A DNA stretch of 9,571 nucleotides from assembly GCA_947465275.1 (NCBI GenBank), contig CANIAI010000057.1, positions 1-9,571 of the forward strand, given 5' to 3'. Every line of letters starts with the position of its first letter. Positions within the stretch are counted from its first letter, which is position 1. The position numbers and the translations under genes were made by a program. Under the pieces are notes generated by a model that was not told where the DNA came from, did no database searches, and saw only the letters and a program-made list of their open reading frames with translations. This document shows positions 6,992-9,571 of the stretch, in pieces. This stretch comes from Acidobacteriota bacterium. Lineage in GTDB: Bacteria; Acidobacteriota; Vicinamibacteria; Vicinamibacterales; UBA2999.

Positions 6992-7018
6992 GCGGGGCCC
7001 TCACCGGCCGTACACACG

Positions 7019-7050
7019 AGCGGCGGACCTTCACGGGTCCGCCGCTTTCT
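7019..7050 (+). terminator. Intrinsic terminator between convergent ppiD-like gene and sppA
   Basis: AGCGGCGGACC (7019-7029) pairs perfectly with GGTCCGCCGCT (7036-7046): an 11-bp stem with a TTCACG loop, followed by TTTCT on the plus strand. It sits 27 nt after the ppiD-like stop and 30 nt before the sppA stop on the other strand. The minus-strand exit has no T run, so it mainly serves the plus-strand gene, although the stem could also slow sppA transcripts. Confidence 0.88.
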
Positions 7051-7075
7051 ACGTACGGGGGCTCCCGGCCAGCGA

Positions 7076-8890
7076 CTACCGCACGAAGGTGAACGGCATC
7101 AGCGCCAGCGGCTCACCGCGGCGAAAGATCGTCATCGGCGCGGTCAGCAGGCCGACCTGCGCCCGCACCGCCTGCGTCCCCTCGACCGAGAGCGCCGCGC
7201 CGGCGCCGAGCAGCGCTGCCAGCGGCGACGTCAGCAGCGCCTGGGACGTCGCCGAGCGGCCGATCTGCTGCGTGAGCGTCTCGTAAATGCTCCGCTGCCC
7301 CGGATACGTCACGAGCTGCACGTCCTCGTCCTCGGGGATCTTCGCGCGCTGCTTCGCGATGCGGACCGCCGTGTCGAGCCCGCCGAGTTCGTCCACCAGC
7401 CCCTGGGCGCGCGCCTGCTCACCCGTCCAGACACGCCCCTGGGCCACGGCGTGGATCCGCTCCGGGGTCGAGTGCCGCCCCTGCGCCGCCTTTTCGACGA
7501 AGGTCGAGTAGAAGACCCGCATGTAGTTGACGAGCCGCACGCGCTGCTCCGGCGTGAACGGGGTGAACGGCGAGTTGATGTCCGCGTTCCGCCCCGAGGT
7601 CACCACGTCGGTCCCCACGCCCACCTTGTCGAGGACGCCGCCAATCGCGATCTTCCCCATGAACACGCCGATCGACCCGGTGAGCGTCCCCGGTTCGGCG
7701 ACGATGACCTGCGCCGGCATCGCCACGTAATAGCCGCCCGACGCGGCGAGGTCCGACATCGACGTGATGAGGGGGCGCGACGGGTCCTGATCGCGCGTGA
7801 TGACCAGTTCGCGCCAGATGACGTCCGAGGCGACCGACGAGCCGCCGGGGCTGTTCACCCGGACGACGATGGCCTTGATGCGCTTGTCGGCGCGAATCTT
7901 CCGGATTTCCTCGACGATCGTGTCCGACCCGACCGTCTCGCCGTTGCCGGCGCTGTAGCTGCTGCGCCCCGAGGTGATCGTCCCGCTGATGGAGAGCACC
8001 GCGATGCGCGAGCGCGGGCGGATGCCGACGCTCTCGGGCCGCGTCCGCTGGTAGTCGCGCCCCTCGACGCGGCGCATCTCGCCGCTCGCGATCTTCAGCT
8101 CGCGCAGCCGGTCGTCGAGTTGGTCCTCGTAGGCGAGACCGTCCACCAGACCCGCGGCCCTCGCCTGCTCCGGCGTGAACGGCCCCTCGTCGAACAGCTC
8201 CCGCACCTGCGCCTCGGACTTCCCGCGTCCCTCGGCTATGCCGCGCACGAGCTGGTCGTAGGCGCTGCGATTCAGCGCCGTCGACATCTCGCGGTGCGCC
8301 GGCGTGAAGCCCTTCTCCGTGTAGAGGTTGACCGCCGTCTTGTAGTTGCCGACGTGCAGGTAGTCGGGATACGCGCCGATCTTGTCGAGCGCCCCGCGCA
8401 GGAACAGCTCGTAGGAGGCCACGCCCGTGAGGTCGAGCGGACTCGTCGGCACGAGGAAGACCTTGTCGGCCGCGCTGGCCAGGTAGTACTCGCGCTCGCT
8501 GCCGTACTCGAGGAACGCGACCACCTTCTTCCCCGACGCGCGGAAGTCGAGGATGGCCTGCCGCACCTCCTGCAGCTTCGCCCAGAAGGGCGTGTCGAGC
8601 CCAGACGGGATCAACAGGACGTTGCTGATCCGCGGGTCACGGCGCGCCATCTCGAGGCTGTCGATCAGCCCGCGGACGGTCGGGGCGTCGCTCCCGATGA
8701 TCTGCCCGACCACATCCGTGGGCGCCGCTTCGTCGAGCCCGCCCCCGGGTCGCAGCACGAGCGTCGCCTCGTCGGGCACCTGCGGACCGCGCGAGACCAG
8801 GACGAAGAGCAGCACCATCCCCGCCACCGAGACGAACACGGCGAGAGCGACGAGCGACAGGACGATTCGAATTCCACGGCCGCGTGCCAC
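7076..8890 (-). CDS. sppA: Signal peptide peptidase SppA, 67-kDa type (protease IV)
   Basis: Inner-membrane serine protease that degrades cleaved signal peptides. It has 604 residues, near the 618 of E. coli SppA, and the same tandem-domain layout: membrane helix at about 8-32, an N-terminal domain giving the catalytic lysine (K184 in VGNYKTAV), and a C-terminal domain with the nucleophile (S384 in AASGGYYVA). The dyad spacing of 200 residues equals K209-S409 of E. coli. Other family stretches are YYLASAADKVFLVP (135-148), VNSPGGSSVASD (345-356) and GTLTGSIGVF (401-410). The open frame runs a further 105 codons upstream into the opposing FKBP gene, but that extension looks unlike protein of this family. 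GTG at 8890, with GGAGG just upstream and directly before a basic residue stretch and the membrane helix, is the likely start. It is convergent with the ppiD-like gene and divergent from FKBP. Confidence 0.94.
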   Translation of the reverse strand: MARGRGIRIVLSLVALAVFVSVAGMVLLFVLVSRGPQVPDEATLVLRPGGGLDEAAPTDVVGQIIGSDAPTVRGLIDSLEMARRDPRISNVLLIPSGLDTPFWAKLQEVRQAILDFRASGKKVVAFLEYGSEREYYLASAADKVFLVPTSPLDLTGVASYELFLRGALDKIGAYPDYLHVGNYKTAVNLYTEKGFTPAHREMSTALNRSAYDQLVRGIAEGRGKSEAQVRELFDEGPFTPEQARAAGLVDGLAYEDQLDDRLRELKIASGEMRRVEGRDYQRTRPESVGIRPRSRIAVLSISGTITSGRSSYSAGNGETVGSDTIVEEIRKIRADKRIKAIVVRVNSPGGSSVASDVIWRELVITRDQDPSRPLITSMSDLAASGGYYVAMPAQVIVAEPGTLTGSIGVFMGKIAIGGVLDKVGVGTDVVTSGRNADINSPFTPFTPEQRVRLVNYMRVFYSTFVEKAAQGRHSTPERIHAVAQGRVWTGEQARAQGLVDELGGLDTAVRIAKQRAKIPEDEDVQLVTYPGQRSIYETLTQQIGRSATSQALLTSPLAALLGAGAALSVEGTQAVRAQVGLLTAPMTIFRRGEPLALMPFTFVR

Positions 8891-8894
8891 GGCA

Positions 8895-8899
8895 CCTCC
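8895..8899 (-). promoter_or_regulatory. Shine-Dalgarno fixing the sppA start
   Basis: GGAGG on the minus strand, with only 4 nt (TGCC) to the GTG at 8890. The spacing is slightly short but the match is strong. It is the main sequence evidence for rejecting the longer open frame that runs into the FKBP gene. Confidence 0.7.
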
Positions 8900-8927
8900 A
8901 GGGTCAACTTGCGTGAACGACGACCTA

Positions 8928-8936
8928 TTGTGACAA
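8928..8936. repeat. Short palindrome TTGT-G-ACAA in the sppA/FKBP divergent region
   Basis: A 9-nt dyad with a single central base, at the -35 position of the FKBP promoter and in the sppA leader or promoter. It could be a regulator half-site or operator affecting both genes. It is short, the flanks do not extend the symmetry, and no known regulator site is matched convincingly. Confidence 0.3.
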
Positions 8937-8947
8937 ATCGGCGCACG

Positions 8948-8953
8948 TATAAT
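8948..8953 (+). promoter_or_regulatory. -10 element of the FKBP promoter
   Basis: Perfect TATAAT, conspicuous in GC-rich surroundings, in the 117-nt divergent gap between sppA and FKBP. Transcription would start near 8960, about 48 nt before the ATG. The -35 is poor: CTATTG at 17-nt spacing, or TTGTGA (8928-8933) at a short 14 nt. An activator or a non-canonical -35 is possible. Confidence 0.6.
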
Positions 8954-8993
8954 CGTCGGGATCCACCCACGCTGCTGCTGGCGGGGTGCAGCC

Positions 8994-8998
8994 AGGAG
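8994..8998 (+). promoter_or_regulatory. Shine-Dalgarno of the FKBP gene
   Basis: AGGAG with 9 nt to the ATG at 9008. It favours that ATG over the in-frame GTG at 8930. Confidence 0.7.
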
Positions 8999-9007
8999 CC
9001 AGACCGC

Positions 9008-9367
9008 ATGGGAGAGTCGATTACCGAGCTCATCGCCACCGACACGCAGGTGGGAACGGGCGCCGAAGCCACCGCCGGACGCACGGTCATCGTGCACTAC
9101 ACCGGGTGGCTCTACGACGAGACGAAGCCCGACAAGAAGGGGCAGAAGTTCGACAGTTCGAAGGACCGTGACGAGCCGTTCGACTTCCCGCTCGGCGCCG
9201 GCCACGTCATCCAGGGCTGGGACCGGGGCGTCGCCGGCATGAAGGTCGGCGGCCAGCGGACGCTCACCATCCCGCCCGCGATGGGCTACGGGGCGCGCGG
9301 CGCCGGGGGCGTCATTCCGCCGAACGCCGTCCTCGTGTTCGACGTCGAACTGCTCGGCGTCCGCTAA
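9008..9367 (+). CDS. FKBP-type peptidyl-prolyl cis-trans isomerase, small cytoplasmic form
   Basis: Single-domain prolyl isomerase of 119 residues. FKBP active-site features are present in order: VHYTGWLYD (residues 27-35, Tyr and Trp of the pocket), KFDSSKDR (43-50, the conserved FDSS), FPLGAGHVIQGWDRG (with the VIxGWD pocket core), GMKVGGQRTLTIPP, the AMGYGARGAGGVIPPNA loop, and a closing VFDVELLGV strand. A 12-residue stretch with ETKPDKKGQ enlarges the loop before FDSS compared with the shortest FKBPs. The ATG at 9008 has a well-spaced Shine-Dalgarno and gives no signal peptide, so the protein should be cytoplasmic. An in-frame GTG at 8930 would add 26 residues including a lipobox-like LLLAGC. 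The downstream methyltransferase-like gene starts at the very next codon, suggesting co-transcription. Confidence 0.93.
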   Translation: MGESITELIATDTQVGTGAEATAGRTVIVHYTGWLYDETKPDKKGQKFDSSKDRDEPFDFPLGAGHVIQGWDRGVAGMKVGGQRTLTIPPAMGYGARGAGGVIPPNAVLVFDVELLGVR

Positions 9368-9571
9368 GTGGCGCGAGACCTTCCGCCGCCCGACATCCGC
9401 GACGTCGAGATCGATGACGTCTCGGTCTCGGGCGACGGACTCGCCCGACTCGGATCCGAGACGCTCCGCATCCCGTTCACCATCCCCGGCGAGCGGGTGC
9501 GCCTCGAGGTGCGCCGCCGCCCCCGCGGACTCTCCTTCACGGTGGTCGAGCTGCTGCGCCGCTCACCGCAC
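9368..9571 (+). CDS. N-terminal fragment of a probable TrmA/RlmD-family RNA (uracil-5-)methyltransferase, TRAM domain
   Basis: The window holds 68 residues; the gene runs off the right edge. The segment DVEIDDVSVSGDGLARLG followed by LRIPFTIPGERVRLEV has the pattern of a TRAM beta-barrel (I/V-D-xx-xxGxGxAR, then a strand leading to PGERV), the RNA-binding N-terminus of bacterial 23S rRNA m5U methyltransferases (RlmC/RlmD type). The catalytic methyltransferase domain is not in view. TRAM also occurs in MiaB/RimO enzymes, but there at the C-terminus, so an N-terminal TRAM favours the methyltransferase. The GTG start at 9368 follows the FKBP stop directly (TAAGTG), in the same frame, with no visible Shine-Dalgarno. 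This suggests reinitiation by terminating ribosomes. A later start is unlikely because it would cut into the TRAM domain. Confidence 0.72.
   Translation, partial: MARDLPPPDIRDVEIDDVSVSGDGLARLGSETLRIPFTIPGERVRLEVRRRPRGLSFTVVELLRRSPH

Noticed and set aside
8891..9205. N-terminal 105-codon extension of sppA
   Set aside because: It is antisense to the FKBP gene and unlike SppA. The Shine-Dalgarno at 8895-8899 and the membrane helix position favour GTG at 8890.
7451..9367. A 638-codon plus-strand open frame ending in the FKBP domain
   Set aside because: Only the last 119 codons are FKBP. The upstream part is antisense to sppA with typical shadow composition (His, Arg, Asp, Leu).
1..9571. CRISPR, insertion sequences, prophage, tRNA or rRNA, toxin-antitoxin or defence genes
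   Set aside because: No direct-repeat arrays, terminal inverted repeats, transposase or integrase motifs, or tRNA-like cloverleafs were seen. All the sequence is accounted for by housekeeping envelope genes.

Overview
The window is GC-rich chromosomal DNA from a Gram-negative-type, rod-shaped bacterium. It carries MreBCD with a class B PBP, a PpiD-type periplasmic folding factor and a long SppA. Six of its nine genes start with GTG or TTG. Codon bias, the SppA architecture and the FKBP type suggest Acidobacteriota (perhaps Vicinamibacteria), but this is inferred from overall character. No phage, transposon, CRISPR, tRNA or rRNA gene is visible, and coding density is very high.

Left half (1-4878, minus strand): a compact operon read right to left, GGDEF diguanylate cyclase -> mreB -> mreC -> mreD -> mrdA (PBP2, whose C-terminus lies outside the window). 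Gaps are 6, 21, -3 and 4 nt. This is the elongasome module: the MreB cytoskeleton, the MreC/MreD membrane scaffold and the elongation transpeptidase. A soluble GAF-GGDEF protein with intact catalytic and inhibitory motifs sits as first gene. A divergent 181-nt intergenic region (4879-5059) holds an extended -10 promoter candidate for this operon and a leader hairpin before the next gene.

Right half (4879-9571): a plus-strand ppiD-like membrane-anchored parvulin chaperone (5060-6991) ends at a strong intrinsic terminator. It converges on a minus-strand sppA (signal peptide peptidase, 7076-8890). Divergent from sppA is a small cytoplasmic FKBP prolyl isomerase (9008-9367) with a perfect TATAAT box. 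Directly after its stop codon comes a truncated gene with an N-terminal TRAM-like domain, probably a TrmA/RlmD-family RNA uracil-5 methyltransferase.

Functionally the window is a cell-envelope neighbourhood: wall elongation on one side, and folding and proteolysis of exported or membrane proteins on the other. Most genes are textbook families. The points most worth a second look are the c-di-GMP enzyme heading the mre operon, the exact 107-residue internal repeat in the PpiD-like protein, and the start region of the FKBP gene.
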